Below, one piece after another: positions 50,317-61,926 of a stretch of 64,000 nt of DNA. The stretch is taken from assembly GCA_022701365.1 (NCBI GenBank), contig JAKUHH010000027.1, positions 62,001 through 126,000 on the forward strand. The letters run 5' to 3'. A program made the position numbers and the translations under genes. Source of the DNA: Mycocentrospora acerina. Its lineage: Eukaryota; Ascomycota; Dothideomycetes; Pleosporales. The notes below the pieces were generated by a model that saw nothing but the letters and a program-made list of their open reading frames with translations, was not told the DNA's origin and ran no database searches. Numbering within the stretch: the stretch's first letter is position 1; each line of letters begins with the position of its first letter.

Positions 50317-53300
50317 GTGTGTGGATCAGCCAAGCTGGAAACCAAGGTTGATGGTTCGATGGCGAGCCCGTGTTGGCTAAGCGTGGGTGCAGCAGGCAGG
50401 TGCGTGAGGGGGTGGGTATGGGCGTGTTTGGGAAGCCTGCCTTGTGCTGTGCAGCAAGAACAGGACGGCTGGAGCGTGCAGTGGAGAGCCTAGGGCTCAG
50501 TAGCGTGCTGGAAGAAGCTTTTCGGGAAGCCGCAGCAAGCGACACGAAGAGGTGCGGCCTTGGGAGCTCGCAGAAGGCTGCGACGGCTTGGATCGAGGGC
50601 TTGACCTGTCAGCCTGCAGCTAGGGCCAATGCGTCGATGTGTGGCTTGTGCGCCGCAAACAGACGTCGTCGACGCTTGGGGACAGTCGTCTGGGCAGGTG
50701 CGAGGACGGGCCGGAGGATTTGGTGCAGATGATGTGCGGCCGTGGGCGAGGCAGGGCCCAATGACTAGGGCGCGAGGCCGTCGAGTTGCGCCTGCTACTG
50801 CTAGGGCGTCGAGTCGCGGCTGCTACTATGGCGTTGACGTCGTCGAGGGCAAGCCAAGGCAAGGGGGGGGACGATGGCAACGGGGGGGGGAGGGGAAGAG
50901 CAAGGGACTCGGCAGGTCAGACCGAGAGGGACTGATTGGCTGGCTGGCTGGCTGGTTGGCTGGTGGGGGGCAACAGAGGACGCGTCGGGCTTGTGGTCAG
51001 CGTTCTGGCACTCGAATGGGCGTGTCTGCATCTGGCACTTGAATGGGTGTGTCTGCATCTACCACTCGAATGGGTGTGTCTGCATCTGGCACTCGACTAG
51101 GTCAGTGCACTCGAATGGGTGTGTCTACATGTGCCACACTGGTGTGCCTACATCTACCACTCGACCAGGTCAATGCACTTGACTGGTGTGTCTACGTCTG
51201 CCACTCGACTGGTGCATCTGCGTCTACCACTCGACTGGTGTGTCTACATCGGCCACTCGACTAGGTCAGTGCACTCGACGACGTCTCCCACCGACTGGGT
51301 GTGCCTAGCGTGGTTCGTGTGCTCTCGCTCGGTGCGCAGCGGAAACGGAAACCCTGGCCTGGCATGACGACGGCACTAGCGAGATCGGCTCCCGCCGCAA
51401 CATGTGCATGCCAGCCATGTATGTCTGGCAGATGCAGTGCAGACTGCAGACTGCAGACGGGGCCCTGCCCGCCCGCTGAGCCCACCCTTCCACGCACGCT
51501 GCCCGCCGCCGTCGTGGTGGAGGGTTGCGCGTAGCTCGACCGTGAGTCACATCGCGCCCTGGAACCTGGCACTTGTCTTGCACGCGTTTCTGGCTCCATC
51601 TAAGACATGATGCTCCCACACCCCCTCTGCGCCTGCGGATGACCCCTCCAACGCCCAAGACGCCGCAGAGGCAGCTTGGAGGCGCGCACACTGCCCGTCG
51701 ACAGACGGGCCCAGCGCGAGGGAGCCTCAGCGTCGAGTATAACATGTGCGAGTGCCCTGCGTCTGCTGCACATGCAATCATCCCCCAGCTCGTGCCTCTC
51801 TAGATCCATCCATCCATCCATACATCCATCCATCCATACGTGCTACCTTGGTACATTCACACCTCGACGTTGTTCAAGTACTAGACGCAGTAAAAAGCCT
51901 TAGAATAGTACCACCACGACTGCATACACAACGGGCCGAGCTTCCCTACATGCTGTCCACACGCCTTGCATCCCTCCAATACCTCACTCCCACCACACTC
52001 ACCCTGCGCCGCCGCCGCCGCCATTGTCGTCAGCGCACAACCCGATCCGCGCCAGCTGCACTGCATCGCCGTCCGTTGTTCTTTTGCCGTTTCGTGATCG
52101 GCTGTCGCGCCCCGCTGCAACTGGCTCCTTGCGCCTGATTCGCCCGCCGCTGCAACCTTCTTGGCGAGCCGCGCCTAGCGACAGACCGTCTCTGCTCCTT
52201 CTCTGACCGCCTTCCGGCCTTGGGCTTCGTCTCGCTTGAGCTGCTCACTTCTCTTCCTCTCGGGGCTGCTGCTACAAATCAGACGTCTCCCGCCCGCTGC
52301 TGCACCTCACAGTGCATCCTCTTTTCCTCGGCACCGCCCGTGCACTCTCCAAGACCGGGGCGCCTGCTCACGATCCTCCCCGCCATACACCGCCGATCTA
52401 CTCCAGAGCCCACATCCCACATCCCACATTCCACACTTAAATCACCCTCCCCTTTGTACTTCCGTCTTCGTCCGCTCTTGCCAGTCCGCACCCAAGACGT
52501 GCACTCGCCCACCCACCCACGCCTCTGCTCGGCGTCTGCGCCACATCCGCCCAAGTCCGCCTGCTGCCCCTCGTGTCGACTCCAGGGAGCAAACTTGTAC
52601 CACCAGACTTGTCTGACGGCGTCTGTTCTCCTTTGACCACACAAACCATCCCACACGCCAATCCCCACGCCAAATCTCGAGGCCCGCCCATCCGCTGTGT
52701 TGTGGTTGCCCTGCTCGTATTCGCAAGGTGAGTCAGTGCCCCACCGTGCCTTCCTCATCCACCTCCACCACCGCTTCAGCCTGCCTGGTCCGCGGAGCAT
52801 ACCCTCAACCGCTCTGCGGCTCTGCGGTTCTGTATAGCCGTTTTTTTTTCTCGCTCTGGCCGCCTGTGCAGCCGTCCTCAGTGCGCCGGCGAGCAGCACG
52901 GCATCTGTCCGCTGTTGCCCGCTTCACTGATCAGATGCTTGTGCGCCACGCTCCTCCTGGAACCAACCTTTGAGCTGCCAACACTTTTTTTTCAAAGACA
53001 CTTTTGCTAACTATTGAATTCTCAGGCCCGAATCAATCCAAATCTCGTAGAGCGTCTCTTGCACCCAAAGTCGTGGGCCTAACATCTCCCAACTAGGCAA
53101 ACACCTGCCTATTCTCGAGACCAAAAAGGAATTGCTAGCGCATATCAAACACTATAGGCAAAGGAATTAGCTCGCCTCAGTGTCCTCGTGCCCTTCGCAT
53201 AGCAATTGACTGCCAAGGTCCTTATACGGTCACAGATTGTCTCGTGCTGCGATTTCTTCGCAAGTCTGCGAGTATATATTTCAGTCGCTTGCTCAGTCTC

Positions 53301-53553
53301 AGAACAGACCGTCTCAGATCGAAAACTCCGAAGACCAGCACCGGCCTTCAGTCTCACACAGCCAGACTCCAAGGTCATTGCAACGCTCAGTAACGCAAAT
53401 GCCCGGTAAGTAACGCAAAACCTCAGTCTGTCAATAGATCGGCCTTTTCGCTTTCCATCTGTTTTTTTTATATATATGCTGAGGTGCATCATCTGCCACC
53501 TCCTTCCTTTTCCTACTCTCCCATCTGTCTTTTCCAACCGTCAATATTCCATC
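50317..53553. other. 3.2-kb gene-poor region with minisatellite
   Basis: No supported gene. It holds GGCT units at 50935-50965, the 26-27-bp minisatellite at 51009-51285, CATC units at 51806-51838 and several GC-rich overlapping ORFs without domains. The right 1.5 kb is strongly CT-rich on the plus strand and looks like the leader and promoter of the bHLH gene, with a TATATATAT tract about 80 nt before its ATG. Confidence 0.55.
51009..51285 (+). repeat. 26-27-bp minisatellite with 18-bp variants
   Basis: Units begin CACTCGA and read CACTCGAATGGGTGTGTCTG plus six or seven bases; about ten occur. Several are replaced by an 18-bp short form CACTCGACTAGGTCAGTG, giving a two-unit mosaic. Confidence 0.9.
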
Positions 53554-55209
53554 ATGTACTACAGAGACATACTGACTGTCCCTCAAGCGGACGCTCTTTT
53601 CACTCCTCCGTCTTCCTACTCTCCTCAAAAAACCCTCGCGAGGCTGGACCTTCGATTGGACTCTCCCTCTGACGACGCTCTAGACACTGATATCTTTAAC
53701 ATGATTGGCACAGGATCTCCCCAGCCATTCATCAAAGAAGAGGTCGAAGATCTCCATTTCAACCCCAATCGGTTCATGAGTCAGCCCGGGTTCGACATGA
53801 GCCACCAATATGGCGGCCAGCAGTTTGGCTCTGCTCATGACCACAATGGCATTAACCCCTCGGATCTTACCATGCACATGAACAACAACCAGTTCGGCTC
53901 GGCGAGCTACATTCACGGCACTGCAAATATTGCAGACGACGAGCTTGCTGACTCGCTTGGCACTTTTGACCAGCAGCAAGGATTCAACGACTTCAACAAT
54001 CAGAATGGTCCAAGCCAGCGAGACTTCTACGGCAACACTAACAGTTCCAATATGAACCAGATCTACTCAAGTACACCTGATGATCTTCCTATTCACAGTC
54101 CGTTCAACCATCCCCAGGCGTTTGACTTCAACCAGTACCAGTCTGCACCGCACAGAGCAGCCTTTCCTGGCAGCATGCAGACGGGCTCTATGCGACAGCG
54201 CATGGCCATGAGCAGAACTGCATCTGACAATCGTGCCCAAATGTCACCCAAAACACCAGCCATGGCTGGTCTTCACCTTGGCACTCCAGATTCTGGCAAC
54301 TTTGCATCTCAACCAATCATGACCAACATGCACCGTCGCCAGAAGAGTGCTTCTGGCCAATGGGAGGGTACCCCCGGTAGCGCTCACTCATGGGTTGATT
54401 CACCGACACAGTCTCCCCACAACACGACGATTCATCATCAGCAGATCTCGGAGGTCTTGCATTCAGGCAAGCATGCTTCACTGCCTACCAAAGTCGACAT
54501 TGGTCAGACACAGGATGCCAAGAAGCGTCGCCGTCGTGAGTCCCACAATCTGGTTGAGCGCCGCAGGAGAGACAATATCAACGAACGCATCCACGATTTG
54601 TCCCGCCTAGTGCCTCAACATCGCCTCGAGGATGAGAAGATCCGGAAGCATATTAACAACAACGGACCTCTTTCACCCACCCTGGCTGCTACTGGCATGT
54701 CACCTCCACAAGCAACCTCCTTACTAGCTGGTGGTAGCGGAAGGCGAGCCACCGGCAACATCACACAAGGACTGCCAATGGAAGAAAAAGACAAAGGCCC
54801 CAACAAGGGCGATATTCTCAATGGTGCCGTCAGCTGGACCCGTGACCTCATGTGGATCACATACAAGAAAATACAAGAATGTGAGGAGTTGGCTGCCCGA
54901 CTCCGAGAAGCCACTGGCGAGGAATGGACTACAGAGCAGACCGAAGACGAGAAGCGAATGAAGACTGAGATTATAGATGCAATGGAAAAGAACGGCAAGA
55001 ACACGTTCAGATACTCCCGTGGGACTAGCTCGGGCTTGCGGGTCCCCAAGCACACCAACCTGGCTGGCGAACCTCTCAACCAGGCATCGCCACAGAGTCT
55101 TAGCCCCGGAGTGCAGAGTACCGGCAGTGGATCCGGCTCCAATCACCAGCAATACTGGTCCAATCAGAGCCTCAAAGAAGAGGATGAATTTGGCATGGAT
55201 ATGGGCTGA
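53554..55209 (+). CDS. bHLH transcription factor with long loop
   Basis: Single exon, 551 aa from the ATG at 53554 (MYYRDILTVPQADALFTPPSSY); the in-frame ATG at 53476 adds 26 residues and sits on the TATA-like tract. Residues 1-320 are Gln/Asn/Ser-rich and likely disordered activation sequence. Basic region and helix 1 lie at about 323-350: KKRRRRESHNLVERRRRDNI, with the H-x-x-x-E-R-x-R pattern for E-box (CANNTG, probably CACGTG-type) binding. Helix 2, NKGDILNGAVSWTRDLMWITYKK, starts only near residue 417, so the loop spans about 55 residues, far above the usual 6-15. Yeast Rtg3 has a similar expanded loop, and MITF/TFE-like factors are the nearest class by motif. Helix 2 runs into a leucine-containing coiled segment. 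Target genes are unknown. Confidence 0.9.
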   Translation: MYYRDILTVPQADALFTPPSSYSPQKTLARLDLRLDSPSDDALDTDIFNMIGTGSPQPFIKEEVEDLHFNPNRFMSQPGFDMSHQYGGQQFGSAHDHNGINPSDLTMHMNNNQFGSASYIHGTANIADDELADSLGTFDQQQGFNDFNNQNGPSQRDFYGNTNSSNMNQIYSSTPDDLPIHSPFNHPQAFDFNQYQSAPHRAAFPGSMQTGSMRQRMAMSRTASDNRAQMSPKTPAMAGLHLGTPDSGNFASQPIMTNMHRRQKSASGQWEGTPGSAHSWVDSPTQSPHNTTIHHQQISEVLHSGKHASLPTKVDIGQTQDAKKRRRRESHNLVERRRRDNINERIHDLSRLVPQHRLEDEKIRKHINNNGPLSPTLAATGMSPPQATSLLAGGSGRRATGNITQGLPMEEKDKGPNKGDILNGAVSWTRDLMWITYKKIQECEELAARLREATGEEWTTEQTEDEKRMKTEIIDAMEKNGKNTFRYSRGTSSGLRVPKHTNLAGEPLNQASPQSLSPGVQSTGSGSGSNHQQYWSNQSLKEEDEFGMDMG

Positions 55210-56157
55210 GCACGTTTAATCTTTCGCTTCTATTTCGTAGCCGCTTTCCTTACAACTTTTGTCATCGCCTTTTCTTTCCATGATACCCCGCGATATCCCG
55301 CACACACCATCTTCCCATCGGCTAATGTACTTGCCGGCAGCGGCTCGAGCTCGCACACAGCCACTGTTCCTTTCACAGATGCCACGTTACCAAGAGCCCT
55401 TTTCTACAGCAGAGACACCACTGCTCGAATGCCGTCTGTCTCTGCTGGCCAAAGACGGACGAAGCCTCTAGCTTACATCAGAACACAAGCCATCTTCTTG
55501 CGTAACATGTATTCCAGCCCTTTATGGAACATCATCCTTGTTGGCGTTTGGAGTTTAACATCAAGCGTAGCCTGTACGTTAGAGCGCGAAAGCTCCCTAC
55601 GCTTTTTACCACATCAGACTCGAATTTTATTGCACACTACCCCCTTGTTTTTTTTTGTTAGCCTTGTCTACGCGGAGCTGTGTGCATACAGCATATGTGA
55701 TAGATGCAGCTCGTCTGCCTTGTTTAGTTTTCGGAGTTCCCCCTTTTTGTTACTGCAAGTTTTATTTGTCATCACACTACTCGAGCATCTGTATTTTCTA
55801 TTTTCCTTATGCATCGGGTATGGGCGGCATGGATTCCTGCATTGGGAGGCGGTGTTATGTACGTTCATATCTTATGCCATTGGGGAGGAAGATTGCTCGA
55901 CACGGTGAAGGCTGTTGGATGACAGTCGTTGTAAACGTTGTCGAGTACTGGGTATTGTTTTCTCATTATGAAATTTAATGCTTTGTTATATGCTTTTTCT
56001 TGGTGCCCTGGCGTATGCTTTATCTGGCAATTTGTTGTTTAGTTTTAGCAATCCCACCAGTATCAAACCATGTTTCAAGATACATTGCGTGCACTCAAGC
56101 CTTGGAGCCACAAATCTCAAATCAACTGAGACAGAAGTAAACTAAGCTAACAAAGGA

Positions 56158-56688
56158 ATCCCACTTCCCTACGATAATGCACCTTCCTCACCGTCAGATG
56201 ACTCGAGGTATCCAAGCCTGCCATACACGATGAGGAACGCCCAGATGGCAGACAAGACATGACCTCACGGGACGTACATCAGTTGATACTGTCGACACAG
56301 GTTCATAATTTACTATCCTCCGATCCGAATGTTCTGGAAGAGTGAATATTAAAAATAGCTAAGCAGCTCGAGACATCAAAATCAAGACTATTTTAAGTAT
56401 TCGTCTAAATAATTGATTCACTACGTAAAGTCTCCTTTTTTTTGTTTCTTTCAAGGAAACAGACCAATCACAGCCCCCTCTCTAACCTATACACACACAC
56501 ATATCTCCAAGCCACAGCGCATACGAATACCTCGCCTCAAGCCAAGTCCAAGTCAAAGCTAAAGTAGCTGTAAAGCAGCGAACCATAAGACTCTCTACAT
56601 GAGAATACGAATCCGAACACGACGACATGGAGAAAAAAAATCTCTCCTCCTCCTCCTCCTCCTCATCACATACGTCATGCCATATCAT
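56158..56688 (-). pseudogene. relic copy A of a membrane-protein-like gene
   Basis: Collinear with copy B 1.9 kb to the right. Matching blocks: 56165-56272 with 58089-58199, and 56560-56688 with about 59065-59143, the two ends of the same unit. In minus frames the left block reads HVLSAIWAFLIVYGRLGYLES, the right block VVVFGFVF, and between them YFSFDLDLA-stop, i.e. shortened by a deletion relative to copy B. Stops break every long frame. No family identified. Confidence 0.5.
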
Positions 56689-58087
56689 GTTACATCATAT
56701 CACATATCACATGGTCGACGCGTACTACGACTCGGACCAAAAATAAAACCCCCCCCCCTAACCCCACGCGCTGGATTTTTTGGGGGAAGTAAAACTGAAA
56801 AAACAAAAAACTAAATAAAACTAAAAAAAAACTAAAATTTTTTTAACAAACTAAAAGATCTCACCCCATGAGAGATGAAAGATGAGAGATGAGAGATGAA
56901 GGAGAGAGAGAGAGAGAGAGATCAAGGATATACAAGGGAAACGTAATTAGTACTATTATTCTAATCACATAGTTATCTTTACATACGCACACAATCTTTC
57001 CCCTTTTTTTTTTAATGAGGGACATGGACAAGCTTTTACGCATACGCACGGCGCGGCGCAATAGGATGGGATTGTTTTCATCGTCGTCGTCATAATCATA
57101 GTCGTAATCATGTCAATTTCTTAATGTTACATTGTTGTTGTTATTGTGGGTTTTAAACATAACATTTTATGCACGTAAATTTTAAAGCAATAAAAAAATT
57201 AACTTACATTTTGTTTGTTCGTTTTCGTCGTTGTCGTCGTCGTCGTCATCTTCATCTTTGGTGGGGAGGAGGGGTGGGGAGTGGGTGTGTGGCGTCCATT
57301 TGTGTATCTATGTATCGGTGTTTTTCTTTGTATCGGTGTATTTTTTTTTAATTAGTGTATCTGTGTTGTTTGTGTGATTGTGATTGTGGCTGTGGCTGTG
57401 AGGGAGGTGATGTGTAAATGTTTGTTTGGATGTAGGTATAGTTGCGAGTTGGTAGGTAAGTAAATTGGGAAATTACCTATCAGGTACGTCGTTAATAGGT
57501 TGGTTTATGCATATCCGTTGGTTTAGGCGATTTTAGTCGCGTGGGGTTTTTTTCTTTGTTGCGTCGTGTTGTGTTGGTTGGTTAATTTTGTTGTCTTTGT
57601 TTGCTCGTATACTTATTCCCTTTTTTTTGTATATTTTCGCAATGTTAGGCGAGTAGCAAGTTAGTGTTACTTGGCAGATTCGATGAGTTTCTCTGATTGT
57701 TGTTGTTGTTTTTTCAACAAAATGTTTAGGTTTGGGAGGGAACGTTTTCTCTGTTATTGATATCTTGCAGATCGTTTGGTTGGGCGAGATTGGGGTGCGT
57801 GATGTGTTGTTAAGCGGCAACTGTTAAAAAAAGAGAGATACAAGAGGTTAATAGAAATATTACTTTTATCTTCATTACAATTTTAAGGTGCAGGATGTCT
57901 TTTGTATGCGAAATTCAGACTAAAGCACAAGTTAAGCCGCGTGTTTTGCGAAAAATCCGTATACAATCATCATTGCGTCCTCATCTCTGGGAGTGCAATA
58001 TTAAGACCGTTTCAAAATAACTGATGTACGAGAATTATTTTTGATATTCCCTGCTGTTTAGGTAAGTTTAGAATGATTAAAGAATCT

Positions 58088-59143
58088 TACTGCCATATGA
58101 TAGTGCCCTTTCTTGTTGTCAGGTAACATGAGGTATCCAAGCCTGTCCATACACGATGGGGAATGCTCAAATAGCAGACAAGACATCACATTACGGGACG
58201 GGACGCAATACGCTTGATTTTGTCGACGCAGAAACAAAGACCCAAGGAAGTATGCATTCATAATAATTAAGATGAGCAATTAAAACTTACTCTTTGCATC
58301 GCCCAATCAACAAAACTACCATAACAAATGGATAGTAGAATTTCAAGTTAAACTAGCGAGTAGGGTATGTAAGATTTAGCAAAGTGTCAAAGTAACACAA
58401 ACAAAATTTAGAAGTGTACTAAAATACAGGTGGACAGTTCTTAGTAACCTGCTTTTCTTTTACAGCTTTATGATTGTTACTTATTCAGATGGCGTGATTT
58501 CAACTATGTAACAAGATACTCATAATTTATCCCAGTGCAAATCGTATTGTCTTGGCTAATGCTACAGTAAGATAACACTAAACTAACTTCTGTAGATATG
58601 CGATTGTCTGCTTGTGCATGCAGCTAGTTTATGCGCTAAGTTTACTCGGACAACCTGAAAACTTACCCTCTATGTGTTGTACATTGTACATTAAAATTCG
58701 CTCAACCGAGAAATAAACCAATAACATCACCAATCCACAAAGCACATGAAAAATTCCCATCCTCCAAGCCAAGTCCAGGTCCAAGAAAAATACTACCATG
58801 GCACCAGGCATAAGTATTGTAGATGGGGAGGCTAAGGGCCATAAATCAGGCTGGACTTTTCAAGACACTAATTGTCTCTATTATTCCTCATTTTGATACA
58901 ACTCATGCCCCCCTCATCTCAAGCTACGGTTGATATTATCAAGATTGATATTCTTCCCTAAGAAAAAAATTAATAGTTTTGCATGAAAGCAGCATAACTG
59001 AGATGGAATTTCCAATCCCTGTCGCCACCCCACCTGCAACGCTAGTGCCTGGGTACCACGATAAAAGCAACGAACCAAATCTATACGCGAGTGCGAATCC
59101 GAATACGGCGACTAAAAAAATCCCTCCTCACACGTCATGCATG
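58088..59143 (-). pseudogene. relic copy B of a membrane-protein-like gene
   Basis: On the minus strand a TTTTTTTAG acceptor at about 59135 is followed by AVFGFALAYRFGSLLLSWYPG, hydrophobic and open. Next, from about 58830, comes MPGAMVVFFLDLDLAWRMGIFHVLCGLVMLLVYFSVERILMYN, with a good GTAAGT donor right after (about 58667). The left part matches copy A. The 350 bp between 58660 and 58300 show no coding signal, and I cannot build an open gene through all parts. Either a decayed gene for a multi-pass membrane protein or a spliced gene I failed to resolve. Confidence 0.45.
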
Positions 59144-60296
59144 TTATTCGTGTATGTTAGACGCAAAACTCCGACAAACCCCGTTTGATTTGAAATCCAT
59201 GAAGAAAATGGCTTGTTACGTGATGCAGAGGACAGGAGGGATCAAGGGGGTATACAAAAAAAAGAAGAAGAAGAATCCCCTGCACAAGACATTGTCTTGT
59301 TTACTAAGAGTAGTTTTCATCACCTGGGTATTTTGGTGTCTGTTGTATTTTACATATGCCGTGGTGTTCTTTGTCCTGCACCGCCGCAGCAGCAGTAGTA
59401 GTAATAGCAGTAGTAGTAGGTAGAAATAGCAGCAACATCAAGAAACAACAAGAGAGAGAGGGAGAGAGGGAGAGAAAAGAAGAAGATGTTAAAAAAAAAG
59501 GTATTAGCATGTGATTGTGACCAAACATCCAACCAACCAAACACCTACTTGAAAAATGAAGCCCGTACTTTCCTTTCAAACGAGACGTGTTTTAAAAAAT
59601 ATATACCAAGAAACAAGGAACCTGCGAAAAAACACTTTTCTCTGGAATGAAGGAGGGAAAGGAGCAGGGAGAAAGGAAGGGGGGGGGGGCATAGAGTGTT
59701 TATCGAGGATTCCCAAGATACTTCCTCTCCTCCCTGGGCTTACCTTCACTTCTCACTCTTCTGACGGGGAAAAAAGAGAGAAGCAAGCTTGTCCATTTAT
59801 GTACAAGATCATGTAGTTCTTATCCCCCCCTTGGTGGGTCAACGCTCGGTTCCGTAGGAACCTACTGCTAGGCTGCATCTTGCCAATGTTCCTGCAGGTG
59901 ATGTAATTGGCTTGTTTGTTTGGGGGTTTTGCCCCCTCCCTCCCATTTGTCGCTGCTTATTGGGGTACCTGTGGTGCGATTTCGACACGATGACTAAAAT
60001 ATTAGCCTTTTTTTTTCTCGAGGGCTGGTTGGCTGGTTGGTTGGTAAGCGGCGAGGCGAGATGTGACGTTGTATGTTAAGGTGCGTTGAAGGATGGTTGC
60101 ATGAATCAATTCTTTCACCGTGCCAGGATTTTGTAATCTACATGTGCAATTCAAGTTAATGTGCAAAATCTAGAGAGTATATAACATGCTTAGTGAGTGC
60201 TTTGCCATCATTAAAACAAAGAATATTGTGGCAGAAAGTCATCTACTCAACCATTCATCTCTTCTTCATAACCTCCATTCCCACAACTCCCCAAAC

Positions 60297-61241
60297 ATGG
60301 CGGCTCCTACCATCCTCGTCATAGGCGCAACAGGCAACACCGGCCAAAACGTTGTCCGCAGTCTGCCCACGCTCCTCCCAGCAAACAACACCTACCGCAT
60401 CATCGGCCTCACCCGCTCGCTCTCCAACCCCGTCTCCCAGAAGCTCGCCAAACTACCCCATGTCGAGATGCGCGAAAAAGACTGGACAACCATCGACACC
60501 GCCTGGCTCCAAGAACACAACGTTGTGAAAGCCTACCTAGCGCCGCACAACCTTCCCCAGCAATTCGTCGAAGAATCCGCGCTGCACATTGCCCTGTTAC
60601 ACGCTGGCGTCAAGTACGTGGTCCGCGTATCGACAAACGTGCAGTACATTGGCCCCACCAACCCCGTTTACTACGGGCGCTCGCACTGGGCGATTGAGAC
60701 GATGCTGAGCCAGCCCGAGTTTAGCAGTCTGCAATGGACGTCGCTGCAGCCTAATTTCTTCACTGCTAGCTATCTTGCTTCGGCTGTGCAGTGGGTCAAG
60801 GCGTACCAGAAGAGTGGAGAGCAGAGTGTGCTAGGTACGAACCTCTCTGCGGATGCGGCGGTGGCGATGGTCGACCCGGAGGATGTTGGTAGTGTGGGTG
60901 CTCATCTGTTGGCTTTGGAAGACCCGACGCCGCATAATCAGGCTAAATATGTGGTTAGCGGCCCTGAAGATGTCACTGGGGAGCGTGTGATTGAGTTGGT
61001 TGAAAAGATTGCTGGTGTCAAGGTCGAGAAGGTGGTATTCAAGGATACGACGTGGATTTCAGACTTGGCCAAGTCTGGGGTATATCCTCAAAAGGTGGTG
61101 CCTTCGATTCTAGCTGGGTGTGAACCACTCTGGCAGGGCACATGTTCACTTGCCATAACGCCGACTAGCAAGAAGATTGCAGAACTAGCGCCTCCGAAGC
61201 GGACTATTGCAGATGCCTTTGAGGCCATGCTGAAGGCATAG
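60297..61241 (+). CDS. NmrA-like NAD(P)-binding oxidoreductase family protein
   Basis: Single exon, 314 aa from the ATG at 60297 (MAAPTILVIGATGNTGQNVV); the in-frame ATG at 60186 lies on a TATA-like box and is unlikely. The Rossmann nucleotide loop is VIGATGNTGQ (GxxGxxG, residues 8-15). Further landmarks of NmrA-like/atypical short-chain dehydrogenases: VRVSTNVQYIGPTNPVYYGRSHWAIETML, SLQWTSLQPNFFTASYL and VDPEDVGSVGAHLLALED. The usual YxxxK pair is not evident in position, which is typical for NmrA-like members that bind NAD(P) without classical dehydrogenase chemistry. Possible roles are redox sensing or isoflavone-reductase-like reduction. The upstream CT-rich leader and TATATAA at about 60177 support a functional promoter. 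Confidence 0.88.
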   Translation: MAAPTILVIGATGNTGQNVVRSLPTLLPANNTYRIIGLTRSLSNPVSQKLAKLPHVEMREKDWTTIDTAWLQEHNVVKAYLAPHNLPQQFVEESALHIALLHAGVKYVVRVSTNVQYIGPTNPVYYGRSHWAIETMLSQPEFSSLQWTSLQPNFFTASYLASAVQWVKAYQKSGEQSVLGTNLSADAAVAMVDPEDVGSVGAHLLALEDPTPHNQAKYVVSGPEDVTGERVIELVEKIAGVKVEKVVFKDTTWISDLAKSGVYPQKVVPSILAGCEPLWQGTCSLAITPTSKKIAELAPPKRTIADAFEAMLKA

Positions 61242-61926
61242 ATGTGGTTGATCCACCAAGTACCAACGAATGATCTAGGAGAAAATATATTAAAACAACA
61301 AGAAAATAGCTCAATTTGGACTTGGACCGTGCAAAGTTGCTAAATTTCTGTAGCGTGTAGAATTGAAAGTGTTTTACCCAAGTCGGTGTATTGCGACTAG
61401 CTCCTAGAGCGTGAATCATAGCCTACTGAATAAACCTTGTACATTAACCAAATCAATGCCTGCTGTGTTGCCTGCACTACCTCAGGGCGCAGCTGCTGTA
61501 GCCTGACTAGGTCCCGCTGCATGGCTGCCTGTAGGCTACAACGTGTGTTGTTTTTGTGGCACTTAGCTATCATTCGCTTATGCCTGTTACACCCGCCGCC
61601 TTTTGTCTCATGAGTGTGCCTTGCAAATAAGCAGCCAGCCTCTAGCGCTTATCTCGTTTCCATTTAAGTCAGCACAAAATTCTAGTGTCTTTCAAAGCTA
61701 TTCGTTGCAATCGCAGCAATGGCGGATATCGCAAGTGTTCACTTCCACTGCCGCGAGACATGATTGTTTCAACTTGCATCATTATTCTGCGAGGTGAAAA
61801 ATAGTATCGTTGGAAACTAGACTCAATTGCCTTGTTGTTGCCGAGCCGCTGAGAGGAAGATGCCCTGACACCATCCGCACTGATATCGCAATTAATAATC
61901 TACAACGCACGAGTTGACTTTCATCC
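61242..61926. other. intergenic, no gene seen
   Basis: A 685-bp spacer between the convergent NmrA-like gene and COX19. Contains an imperfect GTAGGCTACA/TGTAGCCTGA inverted segment near 61498-61541. No ORF of note. Confidence 0.45.

Larger units (their letters stand above)
55210..60296. other. 5.1-kb AT-rich region without intact genes
   Basis: 55210-56000 is probably the 3' end of the bHLH transcript; an ORF of 159 codons there (55429-55908) has no domain. The two relic copies are described separately. The rest is AT-rich with GA dinucleotides at 56895-56925, TCG/TTG trinucleotides at 57070-57130 and 57225-57260, and AGC/AGT units at 59385-59425. A TATATAA at about 60177 precedes the NmrA-like gene by about 115 nt. 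Confidence 0.55.

Noticed and set aside
55429..55908. 159-codon plus-strand ORF after the bHLH gene
   Set aside because: No domain, odd composition, and it lies where the 3' untranslated region is expected.
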